From an uncultured Lachnoanaerobaculum sp. (lineage in GTDB: Bacteria > Bacillota > Clostridia > Lachnospirales > Lachnospiraceae), in contig CAMQCZ010000008.1 in the NCBI GenBank assembly GCA_946999385.1, forward strand, positions 4,949-68,948: 64,000 bases of DNA, in the 5' to 3' direction. A model generated the notes under the pieces. That model was not told where the DNA came from. It made no database searches and saw nothing but the letters and a program-made list of their open reading frames with translations. The position numbers and the translations under genes are program-made. Shown here piece by piece: positions 17,588-26,282 of this stretch (position 1 is the first letter of the stretch; each line of letters opens with the position of its first letter).

Positions 17588-18658
17588 CTATTTATTATTA
17601 GTAATCTCTACATATCTTTCATTTTCCAAAATTTCCTTAGGTATTTCTATACCTATTTCCTTTGCTGTATCAGTATTTATATAAATATTCAAATTATCCT
17701 TAAATACCTTTACCGGTATTTCACTTGTTTTTTTACCTTTTAATATTTCATCTACAATATTGGCAGTTTCTTTACCTAAATCATTATAATCTATACCTAC
17801 AGTTGCAAAGCCTCCGTCCATTACCATGGAATCAGCACCTACATATACAGGTTTTTTAGCTTTATTTGCCACTGACATAAGTATAGGCATAGCTTCTGCT
17901 ACCGTATTATCATTTGCAACAAATATTGCATCAACCTTTTCTACCATAGTAGAAGCTGCACTTTGTAGCTCTGAACTTGTTGTAATTGAGCTTTTTACTA
18001 TTTCAAGCTCATGTTCCTTGGCATAATCCTCAAGCTTTGCTAAATTACTTACCGAATTATCTTCTCCCGCATTATATATATATCCAATATTTTTTATATT
18101 TGGAGTAATCTGTCTTGCTAAATCTAATATCTTATCCACCTGTATAATATCAGATGTACCTGTCATACCCTTATCAGTTTTATCAAAATCTGTAACCACT
18201 CCTGCTTTTATCGGATCAGTAACCGCAGTAAATACTACAGGCGTTGTTTTAGCAAGACCCATAGCCGCCTGAGCAACAGGTGTTGTTATAGGTACTATAA
18301 CGTCCGGCTTTGAACCTTCAAGTGTCTTCATAATACTTGCCACATTTGAAAGCTCTCCTTGTGCATTTTTAAAAATTATATTTGCACCTTCTCCATTTTT
18401 ATATCCAAGCTCCTCCAATCTACTCATTATTGCATTATGTATAATATTTAATGATGTATGATCCATAAGTTGAACTATTGCAATAGTAGGTATTTTTTTA
18501 TCTGTTGCTTCATCAGAATTGCTTTCTTTTTTATCAACATCTGTTTCTACTGCCACACTTGTTTCTAAACTTTCTTCTTTAACCTCTTTTGGTACACAAG
18601 CACCTAATACACTCGCTACAACCATTGCTCCTAAGCTTAAGCCCATAAATTTTTTCAT
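17588..18658 (-). CDS. trpX: Tryptophan-type ABC transporter, substrate-binding lipoprotein
   Basis: This 356-residue lipoprotein has a signal peptide ending in the lipobox VLGAC, with Cys21 as the acylated residue. An acidic linker and an ABC_sub_bind fold follow (PTIAIVQLMDHTSLNIIHNAI, then VVFTAVTDPIKAGVV). I chose the ATG at 18658 because GGAGG lies eight bases upstream; an in-frame start at 18673 overlaps that site. It should capture the ligand outside the membrane and hand it to TrpY. As the first gene after the T-box terminator it is controlled by charging of tRNA-Trp, the pattern known for trpXYZ operons in Firmicutes. Confidence 0.87.
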   Translation of the reverse strand: MKKFMGLSLGAMVVASVLGACVPKEVKEESLETSVAVETDVDKKESNSDEATDKKIPTIAIVQLMDHTSLNIIHNAIMSRLEELGYKNGEGANIIFKNAQGELSNVASIMKTLEGSKPDVIVPITTPVAQAAMGLAKTTPVVFTAVTDPIKAGVVTDFDKTDKGMTGTSDIIQVDKILDLARQITPNIKNIGYIYNAGEDNSVSNLAKLEDYAKEHELEIVKSSITTSSELQSAASTMVEKVDAIFVANDNTVAEAMPILMSVANKAKKPVYVGADSMVMDGGFATVGIDYNDLGKETANIVDEILKGKKTSEIPVKVFKDNLNIYINTDTAKEIGIEIPKEILENERYVEITNNK

Positions 18659-18684
18659 TTTTTCTACCTCCATATATTTTTTAA

Positions 18685-18722
18685 AAATAAAAAAAGCCTG
18701 CCTTCCATACGAAAGGACAAGC
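18685..18722 (-). terminator. T-box regulated terminator before trpX
   Basis: On the minus strand the stem GCTTG-CCTT pairs with AAGG-CAGGC (one bulged T) between 18722 and 18696, followed by a seven-T run and further T residues to 18685. It ends the T-box leader and would stop transcription when tRNA-Trp is charged. The alternative antiterminator uses the T-box sequence just upstream. Confidence 0.85.
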
Positions 18723-18958
18723 TACTGCCTGCGGTACCACCTTTATTAGTATAATAAATATACTCACTTTATAGAAATGCCATCACATTTCTCGCCTTTT
18801 AACGGTAGCACACCGTCTTGGAATACTTGCATTTGCTTTGACCAAGCCCTCATGGGTCCATTTACAAAACGTCATCTCTGTCTGATTCCCAGCATCTCAA
18901 ACTCTCTGAAAGCGACTATAATGTTTTATCTCCCAATCAACAGTTTCTTCTTTATTTT
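18685..18958 (-). ncRNA. T-box riboswitch leader, predicted tRNA-Trp specificity
   Basis: The minus strand carries the T-box core AAGGTGGTACCGC (18743-18731). It is preceded by a perfect stem III hairpin (arms 18748-18753 and 18759-18764) and followed by a rho-independent terminator. A long stem I lies between about 18930 and 18830, and its base GGG/CCC pairing encloses an internal loop. The codon TGG (18860-18858) sits in that loop right before a purine, the usual specifier position, which reads tryptophan. Uncharged tRNA-Trp should bind the specifier and the T-box bulge and favour readthrough into trpXYZ. The class is certain; the UGG assignment is a strong inference. Confidence 0.95.
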
Positions 18959-18964
18959 TTTAGT

Positions 18965-18993
18965 ATAATACATAATAAATAATCCTTTGTCAA
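18965..18993 (-). promoter_or_regulatory. Promoter of the T-box trpXYZ transcript
   Basis: A perfect TTGACA (18988-18993) and TATTAT (18965-18970) with a 17-base spacer lie just before the T-box leader on the minus strand. The predicted start near 18958 gives a leader of about 300 bases before trpX. Confidence 0.88.
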
Positions 18994-19080
18994 GTATTAT
19001 TTCAAAATTTTTCTATATAAATTTTAAAAATTAAATATATGTATCATATAAATATTCTATTTTTACAAAATATAAATCAA

Positions 19081-19116
19081 AAAAAATATCAGTTCTCTTT
19101 AGAACTGATATTTTTT
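19081..19116 (-). terminator. Terminator of pta-ackA
   Basis: Arms 19081-19096 and 19101-19116 form a perfect 16-bp stem with a CTTT loop, six A residues on one side and six T on the other. It lies nine bases after the ackA stop and separates the acetate operon from the trp promoter. It could act in both directions. Confidence 0.92.
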
Positions 19117-19125
19117 AAATATAAC

Positions 19126-20322
19126 TTACTCAACTAATCTTTTTGTTTCTCTTGCAATAGCCAATTCTTCATTTGTTGGTAAAAGAATCAATTTAATACT
19201 TGAGTCCTTTGCAGATATAATTTGCATCTTACCTCTAACATCATTAGCTATAGGATCAAGCTTTACTCCCATATATGCAAATTGTTCCGAAACAATTTTT
19301 CTGGTATCCTTGTCATTTTCACCTACTCCACCGGTAAAGCAAATAGCATCTACTCCACCCATTGCAGCTATATATGCACCTACATATTTAATTACCCTAT
19401 ATCTAAAAGCATCTAAAGCTGTTTGTGCCAATTTATTTCCCTTTGCAGCCGCATCCTCTATATCTCTAAAATCAGAAGATATACCGCCTGACATACCTAA
19501 TACTCCTGATTTTTTATTTAAAATTTCTATAACCTCATCTACAGTCTTATTTTCTTTATTGCAGATAAATTGTACAACAGCAGGATCTATATCACCTGAA
19601 CGTGTTCCCATTATAAGTCCCTCCAAAGGTGTAAAGCCCATAGAAGAATCAACACATTTTCCACCAATAGAAGCTGAAATACTTGCACCATTACCTAAAT
19701 GACAAACAATAACCTTAGCACTTTTAGGATCTAAGCCGGCAAATTTTATAGCCTCTCCTGAAACAAACATATGACTTGTTCCATGAAATCCATATCTACG
19801 TATTGAATATTCTTCTAAATATCTGTGAGGTATTGCATATGTATATGCTTTTTCAGGCATAGACATACCAAATGCTGTATCAAATACTGCAACATTAGGA
19901 ACACCCGGTATAGCTTCTTCAACCGCTTCAATACCCATAAGATTTGCAGGATTATGTAATGGACCTAAATCAAAGCAATCACGAACAACTTTTTTAACAT
20001 CTTCAGTAATAACTACTGAATCTGAATATTTCATACCTGCATGTAATACTCTATGTCCTACAGCTTTTATCTCATCTATACTCTTAATAACTCCATACTC
20101 TTTATCTGTTAGTGCTTCCATTACCAATTTTATAGCAACTGTATGATTTGGCATAGGCTTCTCAATTACAAATTTTTCTTTGCCTATAGTTTGATGTGTT
20201 AATTTTGAACCGTCAATATATATCCTTTCGCATAATCCTTTTGCTAATAAGCTTTCATTTTCCATATCAATAAGCTGATATTTTAAAGATGAGCTTCCAC
20301 AATTAATAACTAAGATTTTCAC
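19126..20322 (-). CDS. ackA: Acetate kinase
   Basis: This 398-residue kinase interconverts acetyl phosphate plus ADP with acetate plus ATP. Family signatures are visible: the N-terminal NCGSSSLKYQLID phosphate-binding motif, VGHRVLHAG, FDTAFG and RRYGFHGTSH, and the C-terminal FTGGVGEND loop. The length is standard. It follows pta by 36 bases and ends at a strong terminator. Together they make the substrate-level ATP step of fermentation. A GGGAGG ribosome site lies just upstream of the ATG. Confidence 0.98.
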   Translation of the reverse strand: MKILVINCGSSSLKYQLIDMENESLLAKGLCERIYIDGSKLTHQTIGKEKFVIEKPMPNHTVAIKLVMEALTDKEYGVIKSIDEIKAVGHRVLHAGMKYSDSVVITEDVKKVVRDCFDLGPLHNPANLMGIEAVEEAIPGVPNVAVFDTAFGMSMPEKAYTYAIPHRYLEEYSIRRYGFHGTSHMFVSGEAIKFAGLDPKSAKVIVCHLGNGASISASIGGKCVDSSMGFTPLEGLIMGTRSGDIDPAVVQFICNKENKTVDEVIEILNKKSGVLGMSGGISSDFRDIEDAAAKGNKLAQTALDAFRYRVIKYVGAYIAAMGGVDAICFTGGVGENDKDTRKIVSEQFAYMGVKLDPIANDVRGKMQIISAKDSSIKLILLPTNEELAIARETKRLVE

Positions 20323-20358
20323 TTTTAGTTATCCTCCCTTTATATTATATTTTTTATA

Positions 20359-21357
20359 TTAATTATTACCTACACATTGCACAGCAGTTATAGCAACAAC
20401 GCCTACTATATCCTGCCAAGAACATCCTCTTGAAAGATCATTTACCGGACTTGCTATACCTTGACACATAGGACCATAAGCATCAGCCTTTGCCAATCTT
20501 TGAACTAATTTATATCCTATATTTCCGGCATCCAAGTCAGGGAATACTAAAACATTAGCTTTTCCTGCAACATTTGAGTTTGGTGCCTTTGAAGCTCCTA
20601 TTTCAGGAACTATAGCCGCATCTAATTGTAATTCTCCATCTAAACAAAGATTTGGTGCAAGTCCCTTAGCAATCAAGGTAGCCTGAACCACCTTATCAAC
20701 ATCAGCATGCTTTGCACTTCCCTTTGATGAATGGCTAAGCATAGCTACTCTTGGCTCTCTTCCAACTAATAATCTAAAACTTTCAGCTGATGAAATAGCT
20801 ATTTGTGCCAATTTTTCAGAATCAGGATTTTGTTCAAGTCCACAGTCTGCAAAAACAAAAGTACCCTCTTCACCATATTCACAATTAGGTACTTCCATCA
20901 AAAAGAAAGCGGAAACAAGCTTTGTACCCGGTTTTGTCTTTATAATTTGTAAGCTTGGTCTTAAAGTATCTGCCGTAGAATGACAAGCTCCACTAACCAT
21001 ACCATCTGCATCTTTATTTTTTATCATGAGGCAAGCATAATAAGCATAATCACTTAAAATAATTCTTTTTGCTTCCTCCTTAGTCATACCCTTTGCTTTT
21101 CTAAGCTCAACAAATAAATCAATATAAGCTTGTGTCTTTTCATATGTATTAGGATCTATCAATGTTGCTTTAGATATATCAAGTCCTTGAGAATTTTTAG
21201 AAATCTCTTCAGGCGTTCCTATTATTATTATATTAGCCAATCCTTCCCTTAAAATTTCTTCAGCCGCTTGAAAAGTTCTTCTATCCATAGACTCCGGTAA
21301 GATTATAGTTTTATTAGCCGCCTTTGCTCTAGCTTTTATGCTATCCATTACTCCCAT
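20359..21357 (-). CDS. pta: Phosphate acetyltransferase
   Basis: This 332-residue short-form phosphotransacetylase converts acetyl-CoA and phosphate to acetyl phosphate. Recognisable segments are MVSGACHSTADTLRPSLQIIKT, the EGTFVFADCGLEQNPDSEKLAQIA region and the C-terminal GPMCQGIASPVNDLSRGCS. It lacks the N-terminal regulatory domain of the enterobacterial long form. The ATG follows AAGGAG. It is the first gene of pta-ackA, divergent from tmcAL, with a candidate promoter at 21414-21443. Confidence 0.97.
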   Translation of the reverse strand: MGVMDSIKARAKAANKTIILPESMDRRTFQAAEEILREGLANIIIIGTPEEISKNSQGLDISKATLIDPNTYEKTQAYIDLFVELRKAKGMTKEEAKRIILSDYAYYACLMIKNKDADGMVSGACHSTADTLRPSLQIIKTKPGTKLVSAFFLMEVPNCEYGEEGTFVFADCGLEQNPDSEKLAQIAISSAESFRLLVGREPRVAMLSHSSKGSAKHADVDKVVQATLIAKGLAPNLCLDGELQLDAAIVPEIGASKAPNSNVAGKANVLVFPDLDAGNIGYKLVQRLAKADAYGPMCQGIASPVNDLSRGCSWQDIVGVVAITAVQCVGNN

Positions 21358-21413
21358 AGTAATGCTCCTTTCAAATCTTTATAAGTAAAATATACTAATT
21401 ATATATTGTTTTA

Positions 21414-21443
21414 ATTATAGTATATTTATTATATAATATACAA
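21414..21443 (-). promoter_or_regulatory. Candidate promoter of pta-ackA
   Basis: On the minus strand TTGTAT (21438-21443) and a perfect TATAAT (21414-21419) are 18 bases apart, about 57 bases upstream of pta. The 140-base divergent region is almost entirely A and T. I saw no clear promoter for tmcAL in it. Confidence 0.55.
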
Positions 21444-21497
21444 GTGATTTTTTATTTTATAAATTTTTAAATTATTATATAGATAAAGGAGTTAATT

Positions 21498-22718
21498 TTG
21501 AAAAAAATTTTAGGAATAATAGCTGAATATAATCCATTTCACAATGGACATTTATATCAAATTCAAAAAGCAAAAGAAGAATCAAATGCAGATTTTATTA
21601 TTGCTTTGATAAGCTCAAGCTTTGTTCAACGTGGAGAATTATCCATATATTCCAGCTATGAAAGAGCTAAAATGGCTGTGAAAAATGGTATAAGTGCTGT
21701 CTTTGAAATGCCTGCATACTTTTCAAGCTCAAGTGCAGAAAGTTTTGCCTTCTATGGTGTGGATTTTTTTAATAAATTAGGTCTTGATTATATTTCGTTC
21801 GGTAGTGAAAGTGCCAATTATAAGCATTTATATACACTTAGTAATATTTTAAATAAAGAATCAGAAAATTTTAAACAAGTATTAAAAGATGAATTAAAAA
21901 AAGGGTATTCTTATCCAAAATCCAGACAAATTGCCTTTGAAAAAATAGAAAAAGCTTATAATATTGATTTTTCAAATATTTTAAATAACCCTAACAATAT
22001 ATTGGCCATAGAATATTTGAAAGCAATGAATAATTTAAATTCACATATGAAGCCTATAATCATAAAGAGAAGCTCAAATAATTATAATAGCAAGCTCTTG
22101 GATAATGATAACTTTTCTTCAGCAAGTGCAATAAGATATAGCATATTAAATAATCATAATTATAATATTATTAAAAATTCTATACCTGAAAATATTTATA
22201 ATTATATTTCTACAATAAATCCATTGTCAAATGATGATGCACTTAACATAATATATTATATGCTTAATTTATATAAATATAAAAAGAAAAATTTAAATAT
22301 ATATTTGGATATAAATACAAATTTAAGTAATAGAATATTAAACTCATTTGAAAATGTGAAAAGCTATGAACAACTTATAAGCTTAATAAAAACAAAGGAC
22401 TATACCTATAGTAGAATTTCAAGAGCTGTAACGCATATTTTATTAAATATACAAAAAGAAAAATTTAAAGATTTTTATAAGCAAGGTGCAAGCTATGCCA
22501 GACTTCTTGCCTTTAAAAAAAGTGATATTGAAGTTTTAACATTATTAAAAAATAGAACTTCCTTAAATTTTATAAGCAAGGAAAAAGATGCAAAAAAACT
22601 TTCTAAAATGCCATTAGAATTATATAAGCATAATCAATTTGCAAATAATATATATAAAAATATATATTATTCCAAATATATGAAAGAGCTTGGTAACAGC
22701 TTATTATATATTGAATAA
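21498..22718 (+). CDS. tmcAL: tRNA(Met) cytidine acetate ligase
   Basis: This protein of 406 residues has an N-terminal nucleotidyltransferase fold with the HxGH-type motif FHNGH (His15, His18) and SSSFVQRGELSIYSSYERA. Both are typical of TmcAL (formerly YlbM), which uses acetate and ATP to acetylate the wobble cytidine of elongator tRNA-Met. The start is a TTG at 21498 with AAGGAG six bases upstream. It stands divergent from pta-ackA, which makes or uses acetate, so the neighbourhood fits its substrate. The C-terminal half is rich in Asn, Tyr and Lys, as expected from AT-rich DNA. Confidence 0.92.
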   Translation: MKKILGIIAEYNPFHNGHLYQIQKAKEESNADFIIALISSSFVQRGELSIYSSYERAKMAVKNGISAVFEMPAYFSSSSAESFAFYGVDFFNKLGLDYISFGSESANYKHLYTLSNILNKESENFKQVLKDELKKGYSYPKSRQIAFEKIEKAYNIDFSNILNNPNNILAIEYLKAMNNLNSHMKPIIIKRSSNNYNSKLLDNDNFSSASAIRYSILNNHNYNIIKNSIPENIYNYISTINPLSNDDALNIIYYMLNLYKYKKKNLNIYLDINTNLSNRILNSFENVKSYEQLISLIKTKDYTYSRISRAVTHILLNIQKEKFKDFYKQGASYARLLAFKKSDIEVLTLLKNRTSLNFISKEKDAKKLSKMPLELYKHNQFANNIYKNIYYSKYMKELGNSLLYIE

Positions 22719-22782
22719 AATTTCTTTATATTAATTTAATTACTATATGTTAAAATTACAAAAAAATTATAGGAGATATATT

Positions 22783-24033
22783 ATGGGATTAAATATAAAT
22801 ACAAGCGTTTCATTTTTAACAGTTTTTATACAGGGACTTTTAAGCTTTTTTTCACCCTGTGTTTTACCAATTTTGCCTCTTTATATAGCTTATTTTTCAG
22901 GTGGAGCTTCCAAAACTGATTCACACGGAAATATTATATATCCTAAAAAGAAAATATTTTTAAATACTATATTTTTTGTTCTTGGAATAAGTATTACTTT
23001 TTTTATTTTAGGTTTCAGTTTTACAGCTTTTGGAAAATTTTTTACAACAAATAAAGCCGGCTTTTCATTGATAAGTGGAATTATAATGATAATTTTCGGA
23101 CTTTATCAATTCGGTTTATTCAAACGAGGTGGCTTTATAGAAAAAGAAAGAAAATTAAATATAGATGTTTCAAAATTTAAGCTTGGAAGCCTTAGTGCCT
23201 TTTTATTAGGCTTTACCTTCAGCTTCTCATGGACTCCCTGTATAGGTCCTATTATGAGTAGTGTACTTTTAATGGCAAGTTCATCTGACACATCATTAAG
23301 GGCCTGCCTACTTATAAGCATATATGTTATAGGCTTTACCTTGCCATTTATTTTAACCGGATTATTTACAGGAGCTATTTTAAATTTTTTTAAAAAATAT
23401 AAAAATATAGTCAAATATACTGTAAAGATTGGTGCCATTTTGCTAATTATTATGGGAATTATTACTCTGTCAGCTCCTCTTAATAATTATATAAAAATAT
23501 TTACTATTTCCAATAATAAAGCAATTGAAAATAAGTCAAATAAAGATTCTATACAAAAAGAAAGCAACAAAAATTCAGAAAATAAAAAATCAACAACACC
23601 TGCTATTGACTTTAAATTGGTAGATCAAAATGGAAAAACTCATATGCTAAGTGATTACAAAGGAAAAACTATACTTCTTAATTTTTGGGCTACATGGTGT
23701 CCTCCTTGCAGAGCTGAAATGCCTGATATACAAGCCTTATATGAAAAATATGAGCAAAATACCAAGGATGTTATTATATTAGGAGTTGCAATGCCAAATA
23801 TAGGAAATGAAAAAAGTAAAGAAGAGATTAGCAATTTTTTAAATGAAAATTCATACACCTATCCGACTTTAATGGATGAAAAGGGGACTTTATCAACTCA
23901 ATATGGTATAAGTGCCTATCCAACAACATTTATGATTGACTCTAAAGGAAATATCTTTGGATATATCACAGGTGCTTTAGATACAAGGGCTATAGAAAAT
24001 ATAATTAACCAAACTATAAATAGTACAAAATAA
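22783..24033 (+). CDS. CcdA-TlpA fusion: membrane thiol electron carrier with thioredoxin-like domain
   Basis: This 416-residue protein joins two usually separate parts. Residues 1-240 form a CcdA/DsbD-type six-helix membrane domain with the paired cysteines Cys26 (FFSPCVLP) and Cys153 (WTPCIGP). A Lys/Asn/Ser linker (about 243-272) leads to a TlpA/ResA-like thioredoxin domain with WCPPC at 305-309. It should carry electrons from cytoplasmic thioredoxin across the membrane to an extracellular disulfide reductase. I took the ATG at 22783 with AGGAG seven bases before it over an upstream start at 22747. It follows tmcAL by 64 bases. The partner substrate is not evident. Confidence 0.92.
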   Translation: MGLNINTSVSFLTVFIQGLLSFFSPCVLPILPLYIAYFSGGASKTDSHGNIIYPKKKIFLNTIFFVLGISITFFILGFSFTAFGKFFTTNKAGFSLISGIIMIIFGLYQFGLFKRGGFIEKERKLNIDVSKFKLGSLSAFLLGFTFSFSWTPCIGPIMSSVLLMASSSDTSLRACLLISIYVIGFTLPFILTGLFTGAILNFFKKYKNIVKYTVKIGAILLIIMGIITLSAPLNNYIKIFTISNNKAIENKSNKDSIQKESNKNSENKKSTTPAIDFKLVDQNGKTHMLSDYKGKTILLNFWATWCPPCRAEMPDIQALYEKYEQNTKDVIILGVAMPNIGNEKSKEEISNFLNENSYTYPTLMDEKGTLSTQYGISAYPTTFMIDSKGNIFGYITGALDTRAIENIINQTINSTK

Positions 24034-24081
24034 AATAAATTCTATTATCCTATTTCATATATAATATATTTTTTAAAAATT

Positions 24082-24140
24082 TTATAGTAAATAAAAATAT
24101 AATCTTCAAAAATTATATCACATTTACTATAATTTTTTTT
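24082..24140 (+). terminator. Candidate terminator after the ccdA-tlpA gene
   Basis: Arms 24082-24092 and 24122-24132 match over 11 bp and are followed by an eight-T run. The loop is long (29 bases), so confidence is moderate. The remaining AT-rich stretch from 24141 to 24257 shows nothing I can name. Confidence 0.5.
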
Positions 24141-24257
24141 AGTTTAAAATATATTTTAAAAATTATAGCACTAAATATCAATATATAAAAATATATTACA
24201 TACTTCATCCTGATATTTACTATTAAAGCTTATATATAAAATAGATTTAATTTTATA

Positions 24258-24287
24258 TTGAATTTTATTATAAAGCTTTGTTATAAT
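24258..24287 (+). promoter_or_regulatory. Promoter of rqcH
   Basis: TTGAAT (24258-24263) and a perfect TATAAT (24282-24287) with an 18-base spacer lie 36 bases before the rqcH start, which has GAAAGGA as ribosome site. Confidence 0.65.
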
Positions 24288-24322
24288 TTTAAAATAATAA
24301 AAATTTTGAAAGGAATATAATA

Positions 24323-26074
24323 ATGGCTTTTGACGGCTTAGTTATGGCTAATATTTGCCATGAGCTTAATGAAAATCTGATAAATGGCAGAATAAGTAAA
24401 ATATCAATGCCTAATAAGGATGAATTGATTTTTAATATAAAAAATAATTCAAAAAATTTCAAGCTATTGATATCTGCAAATGCTTCTTTACCTCTTATTT
24501 ATATCACACAATTTAATAAGGAAAATCCTAAAATAGCTCCGACCTTTTGTATGTTTTTAAGAAAATATCTAAATAGTGCAAGGATTATATCTATTGATAT
24601 GCCAAGCCTTGAAAGAATTTTAACAATAACCTTTGAACATAATAATGAGCTTGGGGATAAAAGCTATAAAAAATTAATTTTTGAAATGATGGGCAAGCAT
24701 AGCAATATAATTTTCACTGATACAAATCTAAAAATTTTAGATAGTATAAAAAGAATTAATGCAACTACCAGCTCTATAAGAGAAATTTTACCCGGAAAAT
24801 ATTATTTTCTTCCAAAGGAATTAACAAAGATAAATCCACTTGAAATTAATTTTGAATCTTTCTATACATTAGCAAAAAATTCAAATATTAAAATACTGAA
24901 TTTTTTATATCTTAATTATGCAGGAATAAGCCCGCTTATAGCAGATGAATTATGCTTTAGAGCAAAACTGGATCCTGATGCTATAATAAAGGATTTAGAT
25001 GAAAGACAAATTAAAAGCTTATATAATATTTTTGATTTATTACTTGAAAAAATCAAAAATAAAAGCTTCAAACCACAAATAATATTCAAAAATGAAGAAG
25101 CTGTAGAATTTTCAAGCATAGAGCTTGATTTATATTCCTCAAATATATTTGAAAAAATCAATTATAATAGTATAAGTGAGCTTATTTACTCCTATTATTC
25201 TGCAAAAGATTTAAATATTAGAATCAAACAAAAATCTTCGGATTTAAGAAAAATTATTTCAAATTTACTTGAAAGAAATGTAAAAAAATATGATTTGCAA
25301 AAAAAGCAACTACTTGATACAGATAAAATGAATCAATTTAAAATATATGCAGATTTAATTACTACATATGCTTACAATTTAGAAAGTTCCTCAAATGAGC
25401 TTATTTGTCAAAATTATTATGATAATAACAAAGAAATAAGAATACCTCTAGATAATAAAATAAAAGCTATAGAAAATGCAAAAAAATATTATGATAAATA
25501 TTCAAAGTTAAAAAGAACAAAAATCGCTTTAGATGAACAAATCAGAAAAACAGAATTAGATATATTACACCTCAATTCTATATTAAATAATTTAGGACTT
25601 TCTACAAATGAAAATGATTTAGAGCAAATAAAAAATGAATTAATAGAATATTCTTACATCAAAAAAGGCTCTAATACAAAAAAATCAAAAATAATATCAA
25701 AACCCTTACATTTTATTTCAAGTGATGGATTTCATATTTTTGTAGGAAAAAATAATTATCAAAATGAAGAACTAAGTTTTAAGCTTGCACAAGCAAATGA
25801 TTGGTGGTTTCATGCAAAAAATATTCCGGGAAGCCATGTAATAGTAAAAAGTGAAAATAAAGAATTAAGCGATATCTGCTTTGAAGAAGCTGCTGCACTC
25901 GCAGCTTATTATTCTTCAAATAAATCAAATGATAAGGTTGAAGTAGACTATCTTCAAAAAAAGAATCTCAAAAAGGTACCAAATTCACCACCCGGCTTTG
26001 TAATATATCACAATAATTGGTCTATAAATATTAAACCTTCCAACAAGCTAAAAAGTCTTGATCAAAATAATTAA
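24323..26074 (+). CDS. rqcH: RqcH, ribosome quality control NFACT protein
   Basis: This 583-residue NFACT-family protein was formerly annotated as a fibronectin-binding protein. It has the N-terminal NFACT-N domain (MAFDGLVMANICHELNENL), a coiled-coil middle around residues 300-430, and the C-terminal NFACT-R domain (DWWFHAKNIPGSHVIV). RqcH binds stalled 50S subunits carrying peptidyl-tRNA and adds alanine tails that mark the nascent chain for degradation. ClpXP and Lon, encoded at the left end of this window, are the expected proteases. It forms a single-gene unit between its own promoter and a strong terminator. Confidence 0.93.
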   Translation: MAFDGLVMANICHELNENLINGRISKISMPNKDELIFNIKNNSKNFKLLISANASLPLIYITQFNKENPKIAPTFCMFLRKYLNSARIISIDMPSLERILTITFEHNNELGDKSYKKLIFEMMGKHSNIIFTDTNLKILDSIKRINATTSSIREILPGKYYFLPKELTKINPLEINFESFYTLAKNSNIKILNFLYLNYAGISPLIADELCFRAKLDPDAIIKDLDERQIKSLYNIFDLLLEKIKNKSFKPQIIFKNEEAVEFSSIELDLYSSNIFEKINYNSISELIYSYYSAKDLNIRIKQKSSDLRKIISNLLERNVKKYDLQKKQLLDTDKMNQFKIYADLITTYAYNLESSSNELICQNYYDNNKEIRIPLDNKIKAIENAKKYYDKYSKLKRTKIALDEQIRKTELDILHLNSILNNLGLSTNENDLEQIKNELIEYSYIKKGSNTKKSKIISKPLHFISSDGFHIFVGKNNYQNEELSFKLAQANDWWFHAKNIPGSHVIVKSENKELSDICFEEAAALAAYYSSNKSNDKVEVDYLQKKNLKKVPNSPPGFVIYHNNWSINIKPSNKLKSLDQNN

Positions 26075-26079
26075 TATAT

Positions 26080-26133
26080 AATAAATTATAAAAGGTCTTA
26101 TGTTTACAAACACAAGACCTTTTATAATTTATT
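26080..26133 (+). terminator. Terminator of rqcH
   Basis: Arms 26080-26099 and 26114-26133 form a perfect 20-bp stem around a 14-base loop, six bases after the rqcH stop. Because rqcH and groL converge here, it may serve both. A further weak inverted repeat (TGCCAA and TTGGCA, near 26219-26265) lies closer to groL and could be its own terminator. Confidence 0.88.
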
Positions 26134-26282
26134 ATTGTGAACTACACACTATGCTAAAGCTTATATTCGGGTAGCTCCTACACTATATATTTTTATTATA
26201 ATATATAAAGAAAAATTATGCCAATTCATCTTGCAAAGCTTCAGCTTAGGAGATTTCTTGGCAAGTTTTTTAAATTTTTAAA

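Noticed and set aside
26134..26282. Short plus-strand frame and weak repeats between rqcH and groL
   Set aside because: The 83-codon frame starting at 26218 runs into the groL antisense strand. Its peptide is the mirror of the groL end and no ribosome site precedes it.
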